NCBI GenBank assembly: GCA_038534155.1
Contig: JBCAXH010000005.1
Coordinates: forward strand, 1-64,000
Direction: 5' to 3'
DNA: 64,000 nucleotides
Source: Pikeienuella sp038534155
GTDB taxonomy: Bacteria > Pseudomonadota > Alphaproteobacteria > Rhodobacterales > Rhodobacteraceae
Position 1 is the first letter of the stretch, and every line of letters starts with the position of its first letter. The position numbers and the translations under genes are program-made. Below the pieces are notes generated by a model, which searched no databases, was not told the origin of the DNA, and was given only the letters and a program-made list of their open reading frames with translations. Of the stretch, positions 35,397 through 43,874 are shown one piece after another.

Positions 35397-35954
35397 TCAG
35401 GCGCCCGCCGCCGCCTCTGCTATGTCTTCGGCAAGCATCGCCAGCGCTTCGCTATAGGCGCGAACGAGGTCGCCATGTCCGGGACCCGCGGCGGTGGTGC
35501 GGATCGCGAAACTGCGGCGCAGCGGCCGTCCGCGATCGTCGATGCGGGAGACTGTGATCTCCCCCTCGAGCACGGTCTCGCCGCCGAGCGCGCCGACGAA
35601 CCGGTCGACTTCCACTGCGACGAGCAGTTGCGGATCGGCTCCGAGCGGCCAGGGTTCGGCGTAGACCTCTCCACCGGCGCCGAGACGCCGTGCGATCAGC
35701 CGCGTCGAAGCGCGCGCGAGGTCGTCCGCCCAGATGTGATCCGGCGACGAGACGATCGCGCCGTCCGGCCCGAGCAGCGCGATCTCCTGACGACGGGCGT
35801 AGAGCGGCATCGCCAGCTCGCGCAGGCCGATCGCGGGCGTCGGACCAAGCGCGGTCGATGCTTCCGGCGTCGCCAGAAGATACTGCCGCGTCTCCACCGG
35901 CGCCGCGCAGGCGGCGAGGATCAGCGCGGCGGCGGTCAGGATGAGATGGCGCAT
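35397..35954 (-). CDS. pqiC: ABC-type transport auxiliary lipoprotein PqiC
   Basis: A 185-residue outer-membrane lipoprotein. The N-terminus has a lipobox (ALILAACAAP) with the lipidated cysteine at residue 16. The mature part shows QYLLATPEAS, GLRELAMPLYARRQEIALLGPDGAIVSSPDHIWADDL and VAVEVDRFVGALGGETVLEGEITVSR, as in PqiC/YmbA. It would anchor the PqiB tunnel to the outer membrane. It lies ten bases downstream of pqiB. Confidence 0.88.
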   Translation of the reverse strand: MRHLILTAAALILAACAAPVETRQYLLATPEASTALGPTPAIGLRELAMPLYARRQEIALLGPDGAIVSSPDHIWADDLARASTRLIARRLGAGGEVYAEPWPLGADPQLLVAVEVDRFVGALGGETVLEGEITVSRIDDRGRPLRRSFAIRTTAAGPGHGDLVRAYSEALAMLAEDIAEAAAGA

Positions 35955-35964
35955 GACGATGTCC

Positions 35965-38310
35965 TCAGCGACCCAGGATGAAGGCGTTCGGCTGGCGTTC
36001 GATCAGCGCGGCCAGCTCGGTGATCGCGCGAGCGGCGTCGCGAATTTCGCGGATCGCGGTGACGGCTTCGTAGTTCAGCTCAGACCCCACGTCGAAGGAG
36101 GCGAGCATCCCGTCGGCGCGCGCCGCCACGTCCGACAGGCTGGCGATCAGCGCGGGCGCTTGGCTGAAGACCGCATTCACCGAACCGGACGCGCGATTAA
36201 CGGAGACGAGCGCCTCCGCCGCGCGCGGGCCGATGTCGGCGGCCCGCAGCTGATCAAAGAGCGCCGTCGTCGCGTCGAGCGCCCGCGCCGCCGCCTCAGG
36301 CAGCTGATCCGCGCTCTCCGCGCCGAGCGCGGCGCGCAAGGCGGCGGCGGCGCCCGCGGCTTCATCCGCGAGCTTGCGAAGCGCCGGATCGTCCAGAAGG
36401 CCCCGGGCGGCGGCGGCGGCGGAGGCGATCTCCCCCGCGGTGTTCGCCTGCTCCAGCGTCTCCAGAATCGAGCGTGCCGACGCAAGTGAGGCGCGCAGTT
36501 CCTCCGGCGCCTCCGTCAGGCCGGGCGCGTTCAGGACCTCGTCCAGCGACGCGAGCGCGGCGTTCAAAGCCGCCGGCGTCTCCGCCAGCGCGGGCGACGA
36601 GAGAAGCGCCGTCGCCGCGTCGACGCTCTCGGTGAGCGAAGCGGCGAGCGTCGTAAGCGCAGGATCCTCCAACCGCGCGCGAAGGGCCGCGATCGCAGCG
36701 GCGGCGTCAGCGGCGACCGCTTCATCCTCGAGCGTCGCGGCCACCGCCCGCGCGCTGGCGAGCAGCGCAGCGAGATCGACCCGCGCAGATGCGATCTCCT
36801 CCGATTCCACCGTCTCCCGCAGCGCGCGGAGGAGCGCCGTCGCCTCTCCCGGCGCGTCCTTCACCGCTTCGGAGTTCAGCACCTCGTTCAGCGCCGCGAG
36901 CGCGCCGAGCGCTTCTTCGGGCGCCTGACGCACGGCGTTCGAACCGACGACGGCGTTCACGTTCTCCAGAAGCAGCACCGCGTTGGCGAAAAGCGCTTCG
37001 ATCGGCAGACGCTCCACCCGTTTCAACGCGCCTTCGACGGATCCGGCCAGCTCATCGAGATCGGTCTGGGTCGCGGGCATCCGCGGCGGACGCCCCTCGC
37101 GCCGTTCGATTGTCGCGGCCTCCGCGCCGGGCGCGTCGCTGACGCTGACGAACCGAACGAGGAGCGCGCCGGTCAGAAGGTTCGCGGTGGCGAGCTGCGC
37201 GCGCACGCCACGCGCGACCGCGCGGTCGAGAAATGCGAGCGAGGCGTCAACCGCGCCCTCCCCCAACCCGAGGCGCACAGGCGCGATCGCGATGGTCGTG
37301 CGGGTCGCGAAGACCCCCTCTTCCGCATCCACCTCCGCCGAGACGGAGGCGACGCGGCCGATGCGGATGCCCTGATATTCCACCGGCGCGCCGACATTCA
37401 GACCGCGGATGGAGCCGTCGAAAAAGACGTCGAGAAGAAGCTGTTCGCCCGGCTCCACGTCCAGCGCCTGCGCGCGGGCGTCGTCTTCGGTCGGATAGAG
37501 GTTATAGGCGTATCCCGGCGCGACCGGATCCGCCGCGCCGCCGGACAGATCTTCGAAACTCGCGCCGCCCTGGATCAGCGAGGCGAGCGACGCGATGTTG
37601 AGCCGAGCGCCCTCCGCACCAATGGATAGCTGCACGCCCGACATGTTCCAGAAACGCGTATCGGCGGTCAGGCGACGGTCATGGGGGGCGTTGACGAAGA
37701 TCTCGAATTCGACCGCCGCGCCGTCGTCGGTCAGGCGCCGCGCCTCCACCTGGCCGACCTCGATGCCGCGAAAGAGGATCGGCGCGCCGACATTGAGCGA
37801 CCCGCCTGTCGCGGCGCGCAAGGTGACCCGTTTGCCGGGCGCGCCGATGGGCGTCAGCGGCGGCTGCTCAAGCGCATCGAAGCTCCGCTTCGCGCCGCTC
37901 TCCGTCGCGTCCCACGCGCCTTCGATGTAGACGCCGGAGAGCACGGTATCGAGCCCAGTGACCCCGCGCACGGACACTTCCGGGCGCACGAGCCAGAACG
38001 TCGCGCCGTCGTCGACGAAGCGCGCCACTTCAGGCTGCAACCGCACCTCGGCGATCACGCGGCTCAGGTCGTCGGAGAAGCGGATGTTCTCCACCCGGCC
38101 CACATCGACGTCGCGGTAGCGGAGCGCGGTTTCTCCCTCCCGCATCCCCTCAGCCGTTGGAAAGGAGATTTCGATCAGCGGGCCCTGCGCCTCGTATTCT
38201 CGCCACAGGAGGAAAAGCGCGACCGCGACCGCGATCAGCGGCGCGAGCCAGACGAAGGAGACGCGCCGCCCTCCCGGTCCCTCGATCTTCGGATCAGCCG
38301 CCGCATCCAT
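35965..38310 (-). CDS. pqiB: MlaD/MCE-domain intermembrane lipid transport protein PqiB
   Basis: A 781-residue protein with an N-terminal membrane span (VSFVWLAPLIAVAVALFLLWREY) and three MCE domains (openings at GPLIEISFPTAEGMREGETALRYRDVDVG, GKRVTLRAATGGSLNVGAPILFRGIEVG and GEQLLLDVFFDGSIRGLNVGAPVEYQGIRIG). The C-terminal 400 residues are a long Ala/Leu-rich helical region that in PqiB forms the periplasm-spanning needle. The start is an ATG 13 bases after the pqiA2 stop; a TTG at 38337 would overlap pqiA2. The helical region is longer than in E. coli PqiB (546 residues). Confidence 0.92.
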   Translation of the reverse strand: MDAAADPKIEGPGGRRVSFVWLAPLIAVAVALFLLWREYEAQGPLIEISFPTAEGMREGETALRYRDVDVGRVENIRFSDDLSRVIAEVRLQPEVARFVDDGATFWLVRPEVSVRGVTGLDTVLSGVYIEGAWDATESGAKRSFDALEQPPLTPIGAPGKRVTLRAATGGSLNVGAPILFRGIEVGQVEARRLTDDGAAVEFEIFVNAPHDRRLTADTRFWNMSGVQLSIGAEGARLNIASLASLIQGGASFEDLSGGAADPVAPGYAYNLYPTEDDARAQALDVEPGEQLLLDVFFDGSIRGLNVGAPVEYQGIRIGRVASVSAEVDAEEGVFATRTTIAIAPVRLGLGEGAVDASLAFLDRAVARGVRAQLATANLLTGALLVRFVSVSDAPGAEAATIERREGRPPRMPATQTDLDELAGSVEGALKRVERLPIEALFANAVLLLENVNAVVGSNAVRQAPEEALGALAALNEVLNSEAVKDAPGEATALLRALRETVESEEIASARVDLAALLASARAVAATLEDEAVAADAAAAIAALRARLEDPALTTLAASLTESVDAATALLSSPALAETPAALNAALASLDEVLNAPGLTEAPEELRASLASARSILETLEQANTAGEIASAAAAARGLLDDPALRKLADEAAGAAAALRAALGAESADQLPEAAARALDATTALFDQLRAADIGPRAAEALVSVNRASGSVNAVFSQAPALIASLSDVAARADGMLASFDVGSELNYEAVTAIREIRDAARAITELAALIERQPNAFILGR

Positions 38311-38323
38311 CACTTCGCGCCCA

Positions 38324-38935
38324 TCACTTCGCTCCAACGCCGTCCCAGATCAGACGCGGATCGAACGCCCGCGCCGACAGCATCGTCGCCGCGACGGAAA
38401 TCGCGAAGAACGCCGCAGCGGGTCCGGGTGACAGAGACGCCAGAAATCCGATCTGCACAAGCGCCGCGAGGATCGCAACGACGAAAACGTCGATCATCGA
38501 CCAACGGCCGATGAACTCCACCACCTCATAGAGATGCAGGGCGCGGCGCGGGTCCTTCGCCGGGCGGCGGGTCGCCAGGGCCAGCCAGATGATGGCCGCG
38601 AACTTGGCGACCGGGATCGCGACGGAGGCGATGAGGACGATCAGCGCGACGCCGATCGATCCAAGCTCGATAAGCTCGAATGCCCCGCCGATGATCGTGC
38701 TCTCGCTCCGACGACCGAGCTGGGTCGAATAGAGCATCGGGTAGAGGTTGGCCGGAATGTAGAAGACGATCCCGACGAAAAGCCACGCCCAGACGGCGTC
38801 GAGCGATCGCCTGCCGTCGGGCGCGAGCCGCGCGCCGCAGCGTGGACAGCGCGAGCGGGGCGCCCGAACGGCGCGCCCGCACGCGTCGCAGCCGATATAG
38901 CCGACCGCGCGGGCGGAGCGGATAGCGGCGGTCAT
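38324..38935 (-). CDS. PqiA-like membrane protein, second half
   Basis: A 203-residue protein corresponding to the C-terminal half of E. coli PqiA. It opens with a zinc-ribbon-like CDACGRAVRAPRSRCPRCGARL and has about four membrane spans, including YIPANLYPMLYSTQLGRRSESTIIGGAFELIELG and VVEFIGRWSMIDVFVVAILAALVQIGFLASL, both PqiA hallmarks. Its ATG overlaps the stop of the first-half gene (ATGA). Confidence 0.9.
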   Translation of the reverse strand: MTAAIRSARAVGYIGCDACGRAVRAPRSRCPRCGARLAPDGRRSLDAVWAWLFVGIVFYIPANLYPMLYSTQLGRRSESTIIGGAFELIELGSIGVALIVLIASVAIPVAKFAAIIWLALATRRPAKDPRRALHLYEVVEFIGRWSMIDVFVVAILAALVQIGFLASLSPGPAAAFFAISVAATMLSARAFDPRLIWDGVGAK

Positions 38936-39564
38936 GTGAGCATCCGCCAGACCGTGCGCCGGCAGAGCGAAGCGTCTTCGTAGAAGATGACCCCCGCGAG
39001 ACAGACGAAGATCCAGAACGCCGCGCCCAGTTCGAGCAGCGCGAGGCCGGAGACCTTCACCAGAGCGATGACGACGCCGATGATGAAAACCTCGACCATC
39101 GACCAGGGCCTGAGCTGGATCGCCAGCCGGAAGGCCCCGGGCGCGCCTGGGGCCGCTCGCCCCGCGAGGCGCAGCGGCGCCAGCACGTAGAGCAGCGCCA
39201 GCGCCCTGACGACCGGGATCGCCGCGATGGCGGCGCCGACGGCGAAGGCGAGCGGCCAGTTCTCCCCGCCCGCCGCGCGCATGGCGTCGATCAGGGTCGC
39301 GTGTTTCTCCGCCCCTCCCGCACGCAGGTCGATGAAGGGCAACGCCAGCGCCGCGAGCAGGAGCGCAATCGTCGCGACGGCTGAGGCGATGACGCCGTCC
39401 GTGGAATGCGCGCGGTCGGAGGTGAGAACGACGTCGCAGCGCGGGCACCGGGCGCGCGAGCCCGCGCCGATCGGCGGCTCGTTCAAAAGCGCATCGCATG
39501 ACCAGCAGGCGATCAGGCCGCTGGCCGCCGGTTTATCGCTTTGATCCGAATGCGTTGGCTCCAT
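38932..39564 (-). CDS. PqiA-like membrane protein, first half
   Basis: A 210-residue protein corresponding to the N-terminal half of PqiA: a zinc-ribbon-like CWSCDALLNEPPIG...RCPRCDVVL, then about four spans with LLAALALPFIDLRAGG and IQLRPWSMVEVFIIGVVIALVKVSGLALLELGAAFW. PqiA is the inner-membrane partner of PqiB in lipid transport. Here it is encoded as two genes joined by a four-base overlap, and the whole unit runs pqiA1-pqiA2-pqiB-pqiC. Confidence 0.9.
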   Translation of the reverse strand: MEPTHSDQSDKPAASGLIACWSCDALLNEPPIGAGSRARCPRCDVVLTSDRAHSTDGVIASAVATIALLLAALALPFIDLRAGGAEKHATLIDAMRAAGGENWPLAFAVGAAIAAIPVVRALALLYVLAPLRLAGRAAPGAPGAFRLAIQLRPWSMVEVFIIGVVIALVKVSGLALLELGAAFWIFVCLAGVIFYEDASLCRRTVWRMLT

Positions 39565-39873
39565 GTCTTCGATTTACAGGAAGGCGGAGCGAGTGGCGAG
39601 AGGGGCGAGCGGCGGTTCCCGATGAGAGTGGGGCCGCGCGCAACTCACAGACTGGAGCACACGGCGCATCCGCCCGAGGGCTTTCACGACGTTGCGGCGG
39701 CTTTGAACATCGCAAACCACCCTTTAACCATCTGTCTTGAAACGGTTAATTCAGATGAGATCTCAGGGTTCCGCCCGAATTAAGCGGTCGTTCGGACTTC
39801 GCGCAGCAGCCAGTGACCCGCCGATTGGTCTTCGATATGGTCGCCCAAAATCCCTCCTCAAGATGCAGGTCCC
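39565..39873. other. 309-base gap between divergent pqiA1 and WG-repeat genes
   Basis: The gap should hold the promoters of both transcription units. A more AT-rich core lies at about 39690-39785, with a distant inverted repeat CATCTG / CAGATG (39729-39757). Short open frames here look like chance. Confidence 0.4.
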
Positions 39874-42504
39874 ATGCGCAGCTTCGCGAAACTCGTCACC
39901 GCTCTCGCCCTTTGCTCGCTTCTCATCGCCAAGCCCGTAGATGCTGTCGAGCGCGGAACATATGCGATCGCGTCGTTGGAATTCGTCGGAGAGGAGGCCT
40001 TGATCGAGGCGTCCCGCAACGCGCCGCTGGTCGGCGACCTCATGCGCTCGCTCGAAGCCGGGGGCGCGGACGCTTATGCGGAGTTCGATCCGGACACGTC
40101 GCTCTTCACCACCTACGCCCCGGATCGGGAGAGCGCTTTGCGTCTCGACCCTGAGACGAACGACATGTTCGACGGCGACCGCAAGATTGGCCAGCTTCGC
40201 GAGGAAGCGGATGGCGTCGTGATCGTCGAGATCACCGATCTGCCGGACTTCATGCCCTTCGGCTTCCAGATCAGACTGGAGAAGGCGGAGCGGGACGATC
40301 CGCGCATCGTCGCCGCCCTCGCCGCGATCGAGACGCGCCGCGCCGAAGAGGAAGCGCGGCGGCTGGCGCTTCTGGAGCGGCTCGATGCGACGCCGCCGGA
40401 GGGTCTCGCCGTCGCGCTGCCCGATCTCAGGGGCGAAGGGGTCGTCGGCCTCGCCCTGCCCCGCAGCTTTCGCTACGAGAATACGAGCGTCGTCGCGTCG
40501 AACATCGTGCGGCACGATTTCAGGAGCGTCGACGGCGACGCTTTCACCGAAATCATACTCTTCGACGCGCCCGACGACGCGTCGCGCCAGCTCGTCATTG
40601 ATTTCTTCAATGGCGAACACCGCTGGGAGGACGTCGTCGAAGCTAACGGCGCCAGGCTCGGCGCGAATCCGTTCGACGACGCGCTTTTGCTTGTCGATCT
40701 CACCGCAGCGGGCCGCCCCTTCGTCGCCTTCGCGAAAACCGCGAACGTCGATCTCGCCCTGGAGTGGCGCGCCATCCTGCGTTCGCTGGCGCCGATCGAC
40801 GAAGTGGAGGGGCCGTCTCTGGCGGAGATTATCGCCGATCCCGCCCGCCTCGCCGCCTTCGAGGGCGAGATTGGCGCGGCGGAGGATGCGATGGCGGCGT
40901 GTCGGGCCGCCCTGCCCGACCTGATGGATCTCGAAGCCCTCGTCACCGCGCCGACGGAGGTGGCGACCGACCCGTTCGCCGCCCATTCCTTCCCCGATCT
41001 CGAATGCGCCCTGCCGCTCACCGGCGGCGCGGAGGCGGTTCGCGTAACCGGGATCATCGCCCCCGGCGTCGCCTCCCTCGACGGTTTCGCGGCGGCGGAG
41101 GGGGTGGAGGTTCTGCTTTCGGAAACCGAAGCGCTGGCGCTGTCCAGATCCGACCGTCCCGGCGTCTACGCCGCCTTGCGCCGGATGGAGGTCGACGGGA
41201 TTCCCGTCCTTCTTCGCGCAACTGCGACGACGCTCAGCGCGGCGCGCGCCTTCGTTGAGGAGACCGCTTCGCTCGACGGCGCGGGCCTGACGGTTCCCGA
41301 GGGATGGCGCCGCCACATCGGCGCGTTCAGAAGTCTTAGGCCGATTAACGACGCGCCGGGTTTCTACGAGTTTACGCTAGATGAGACCCCTTTTGAGGAA
41401 GGCGTCCTCACCGCCGACGGCGACATCCTGGTGGAGGCGATCTACGACGATCTGGAACCTGTCGCGGGCGGGTTCGTCCTTGCGGGAACGGATAATCTCG
41501 CCGGCCTGATCGCACGCGACGGGACGGAATTGCTGCCCCGCGTCTATCGGCGCATCAACGCGAAGGGCGACGATCAGCTGACGCTCTACCGGACGGATGA
41601 CAAATATCAGGTCTACGATCTGGTTCAGCGCAAGATCGTCGGCGACGCTTACGACAGCGTCGAGCCGATAAAGGGAACGACCCTCTCCATCGTCGAGAAC
41701 GGCGAGGAGAAACGCTTCGTGACGCGCGACATGACCCCGGCTTTCGACGGCGTTTTCAGCCATGTCCGCATTCTCGGACCCGACCGTTTTCAGGTCGACA
41801 CGGACAAGGGCGGCGCCCTGATCGACGAGACGGGAGAATGGATCATCGCGCCCGCTGGAGACCGCCTCTGGGCCCATGCGAACCATCAGCTGATCATCGC
41901 GACCAAGGACAAGCGCAGCATCTATTTCAACTACGACGGCGATCGGATCACCTCGCCGGGCCTGCGCGCCCACTACGCTCCCTCGACGGAGAAGGGCCAC
42001 ATCACCGTCAGCGACGAGGATGGGCGATGGGGCGTCGTGGACAAGACCGGCGCCGTGGTGATCGAGCCGCACTACGCCCGCGTTCACCAGTTCAGCGAGG
42101 GGCTGCTCCCCGCCGCGAAACGCGCGGGCGGCGGGTTTCGCTTCGGGCTGATCGACGAGACGGGGACGGAGCGGATGCCCTTCGCCTATGACAACCTGCA
42201 TCTGGTGCGCGACGGCAGGGTCTGGGCGCGGCGCGACGGCCTTTGGGGCCTCATCGATCTGGACCAAGCCGTGATCGCCGATTTCGCGTTAGAGCAGATA
42301 TCGCGTTCCCGCGAGATGGAGAACCACGTCACCAACGAGCGTGAAAAGCTATCTGTCGCCAAGAAGGACGGGCTCTACGGCGTCGTCAGCTATGCGACGG
42401 GCGAGGCCGTCTTGCCTTTCGAATACGCGGAAGCCGACGCGCTGAGCTTTCGTTTCCGCAAGGACGGACAGTGGCTCAGCTACCCCTACGACTTCCGCGA
42501 GTAA
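39874..42504 (+). CDS. Large exported WG-repeat protein of unknown function
   Basis: An 876-residue protein. Residues 1-24 form a signal peptide (FAKLVTALALCSLLIAKPVDA). Residues of about 25-500 match no family that I know and contain a charged helical segment (RRAEEEARRLALLERLDATPPEG) and alpha/beta-looking stretches. From about 500 the chain becomes a series of WG-type beta repeats: GTELLPRVYRRINAKG, DGRWGVVDKTGAVVIEPHYARVHQFSEG, FRFGLIDETGTERMPFAYDNL, DGLWGLIDLDQAVIADFAL and DGLYGVVSYATGEAVLPFEYAE. WG repeats form beta-propeller-like surfaces for binding. It probably acts in the periplasm. It ends one base before the convergent cytochrome gene. Confidence 0.75.
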   Translation: MRSFAKLVTALALCSLLIAKPVDAVERGTYAIASLEFVGEEALIEASRNAPLVGDLMRSLEAGGADAYAEFDPDTSLFTTYAPDRESALRLDPETNDMFDGDRKIGQLREEADGVVIVEITDLPDFMPFGFQIRLEKAERDDPRIVAALAAIETRRAEEEARRLALLERLDATPPEGLAVALPDLRGEGVVGLALPRSFRYENTSVVASNIVRHDFRSVDGDAFTEIILFDAPDDASRQLVIDFFNGEHRWEDVVEANGARLGANPFDDALLLVDLTAAGRPFVAFAKTANVDLALEWRAILRSLAPIDEVEGPSLAEIIADPARLAAFEGEIGAAEDAMAACRAALPDLMDLEALVTAPTEVATDPFAAHSFPDLECALPLTGGAEAVRVTGIIAPGVASLDGFAAAEGVEVLLSETEALALSRSDRPGVYAALRRMEVDGIPVLLRATATTLSAARAFVEETASLDGAGLTVPEGWRRHIGAFRSLRPINDAPGFYEFTLDETPFEEGVLTADGDILVEAIYDDLEPVAGGFVLAGTDNLAGLIARDGTELLPRVYRRINAKGDDQLTLYRTDDKYQVYDLVQRKIVGDAYDSVEPIKGTTLSIVENGEEKRFVTRDMTPAFDGVFSHVRILGPDRFQVDTDKGGALIDETGEWIIAPAGDRLWAHANHQLIIATKDKRSIYFNYDGDRITSPGLRAHYAPSTEKGHITVSDEDGRWGVVDKTGAVVIEPHYARVHQFSEGLLPAAKRAGGGFRFGLIDETGTERMPFAYDNLHLVRDGRVWARRDGLWGLIDLDQAVIADFALEQISRSREMENHVTNEREKLSVAKKDGLYGVVSYATGEAVLPFEYAEADALSFRFRKDGQWLSYPYDFRE

Positions 42505-42505
42505 C

Positions 42506-43105
42506 TTAGAGCATGCGTTGCAGGACGCCGTCCTTGCGCTTCACATGTTTCACAACCGCCGCGATATGCACCGCGATGAGCGCCAGAATGGCGAGCCCCA
42601 TGAGCCAGTGAGCGTAAAACAGCGTCTCCGCCAGCGCCGGGTCCTTGCCGAGGATCGGCGGCAGTTTCCAGTCGAAGAACTCCACCGGAAACCCGCCCGC
42701 GCCGGTCGCCAGCCAGCCCGTGACCGGCATCGCGATCAGGAGGAGGTAGAGGAGGCCGTGAACGGACCCGCTCGCCGCCTTCTCGAACTTCGTCAGCGGC
42801 GCGGCGTAGTCCGGTTTGCCGAGGCGAACCTTCACGATCAGCCGAACGACCATCGCAGCGAGGATGATGACGCCGAAAGTCTTGTGATACTTGTACATCA
42901 TGCCGGTCATCGGCTGGCCGAAGACCTCAACAGCGCCCTGAAACCCAAGGTAACCGAGCGTTCCGCCGACGAGCATGGAGCCGATCACCATGACGGCGAT
43001 GATCCAGTGAAGCGCGCGCTGGATAAGCGGATAGCGGTGCATGTCGCGCCCTCCCCGGCTATTCCCTTTGGCGTATTCGGCGTCTGCGCTCGAAACCTGC
43101 GTCAT
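42506..43105 (-). CDS. Cytochrome b561-type di-haem membrane protein
   Basis: A 199-residue, four-span cytochrome b of the bacterial b561 family that passes electrons between the quinone pool and a partner. Likely haem-ligand histidines lie in IQRALHWIIAVMVIGSM, YKYHKTFGVIILAAMVVRL, GSVHGLLYLLLIAMPVTGWL and YAHWLMGLAILALIAVHIAAVVKH. The ATG at 43105 has GGGAGA seven bases before it and is preferred, although an ATG at 43042 (MHRYPLIQ) is closer to the usual family start. Confidence 0.92.
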   Translation of the reverse strand: MTQVSSADAEYAKGNSRGGRDMHRYPLIQRALHWIIAVMVIGSMLVGGTLGYLGFQGAVEVFGQPMTGMMYKYHKTFGVIILAAMVVRLIVKVRLGKPDYAAPLTKFEKAASGSVHGLLYLLLIAMPVTGWLATGAGGFPVEFFDWKLPPILGKDPALAETLFYAHWLMGLAILALIAVHIAAVVKHVKRKDGVLQRML

Positions 43106-43184
43106 CGGAACATCTCCCGTCGCTGTCGTGAACGTGGAGATAGGGCGGCGACCCGCCCGTTCCATTCACATCAGCGCCACCAGG

Positions 43185-43865
43185 TCAGCGCAGATCGCAA
43201 GTGAAGAGCACGTCGCCGTCGTTGAAAAGATGCACCGTCGTCTGCGGACGGATCGCCTCATCCAGTTGGTCGATCGGGTCGAGCGCGAAGCCCGCCTTGC
43301 CCGAGCCGAGGATGATCGGCGCCACCAGCACATGCAGAAGGTCGATCGCCTTTGCGTCGAGGAACCGGGCGAGCGTATCCGCCCCGCCCTCCACCAGCAC
43401 CCGGTCGAGGCCGATCTTCGCCAGCGCCGCGATAATCGCCTTCGGGGCGAAATCGCCGTTCTCGTCCGGCTCCAACTCCAACTGACGCGCGTTCGGCGGA
43501 CAGGCGGCGCCGGGTTTGGTGACGACCACCACGTCGGCGAGGCCGTCGGTGAGGATCTGCGCGTCATGCGGCGCCCGCCCGTTCGGGTCGATGACCACGC
43601 GTGTTGGATGCGTTCCGTCCACGTGCCGGACGGTCAGCGCGGGATCGTCCGCGATCAGCGTGCCGACGCCGACCAGCACGGCGTTGGTCTCCGCCCGCAG
43701 GCGATGGAGGTGCTTCAGCGCCTCAAAGCCCGAGATGTATTTCGACGCCCCCGTGACGGTCGCGATCCGGCCGTCCAGCGACTGGCCGAGCTGCGCGACG
43801 ACAACCGGTCCTTCGACGTCGATCGGCGTCAAAGGCTCCGCCTGTTCAGTAGTTAAGTAGTTCAT
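43185..43865 (-). CDS. RibD C-terminal-type reductase
   Basis: A 226-residue protein consisting only of the RibD-C/dihydrofolate-reductase-like domain, the NADPH-dependent half that reduces 5-amino-6-ribosylaminouracil phosphate in riboflavin synthesis. Landmarks are VVAQLGQSLDGRIATVTGASKYISG, AVLVGVGTLIADDPALTVR, PTRVVIDPNGR and VLVEGGADTLARFLDAKAIDLLHVLVAPIILGSG. The deaminase half is absent and no rib genes adjoin, so it could serve riboflavin synthesis with a separate deaminase or be an unrelated reductase. Confidence 0.85.
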   Translation of the reverse strand: MNYLTTEQAEPLTPIDVEGPVVVAQLGQSLDGRIATVTGASKYISGFEALKHLHRLRAETNAVLVGVGTLIADDPALTVRHVDGTHPTRVVIDPNGRAPHDAQILTDGLADVVVVTKPGAACPPNARQLELEPDENGDFAPKAIIAALAKIGLDRVLVEGGADTLARFLDAKAIDLLHVLVAPIILGSGKAGFALDPIDQLDEAIRPQTTVHLFNDGDVLFTCDLR

Positions 43866-43874
43866 ATGCCTAAT

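Noticed and set aside
39763..41316. Minus-strand open frame of 517 residues
   Set aside because: It is antisense to the WG-repeat gene and composed of Arg/Gly/Asp-rich shadow sequence without a recognisable domain.
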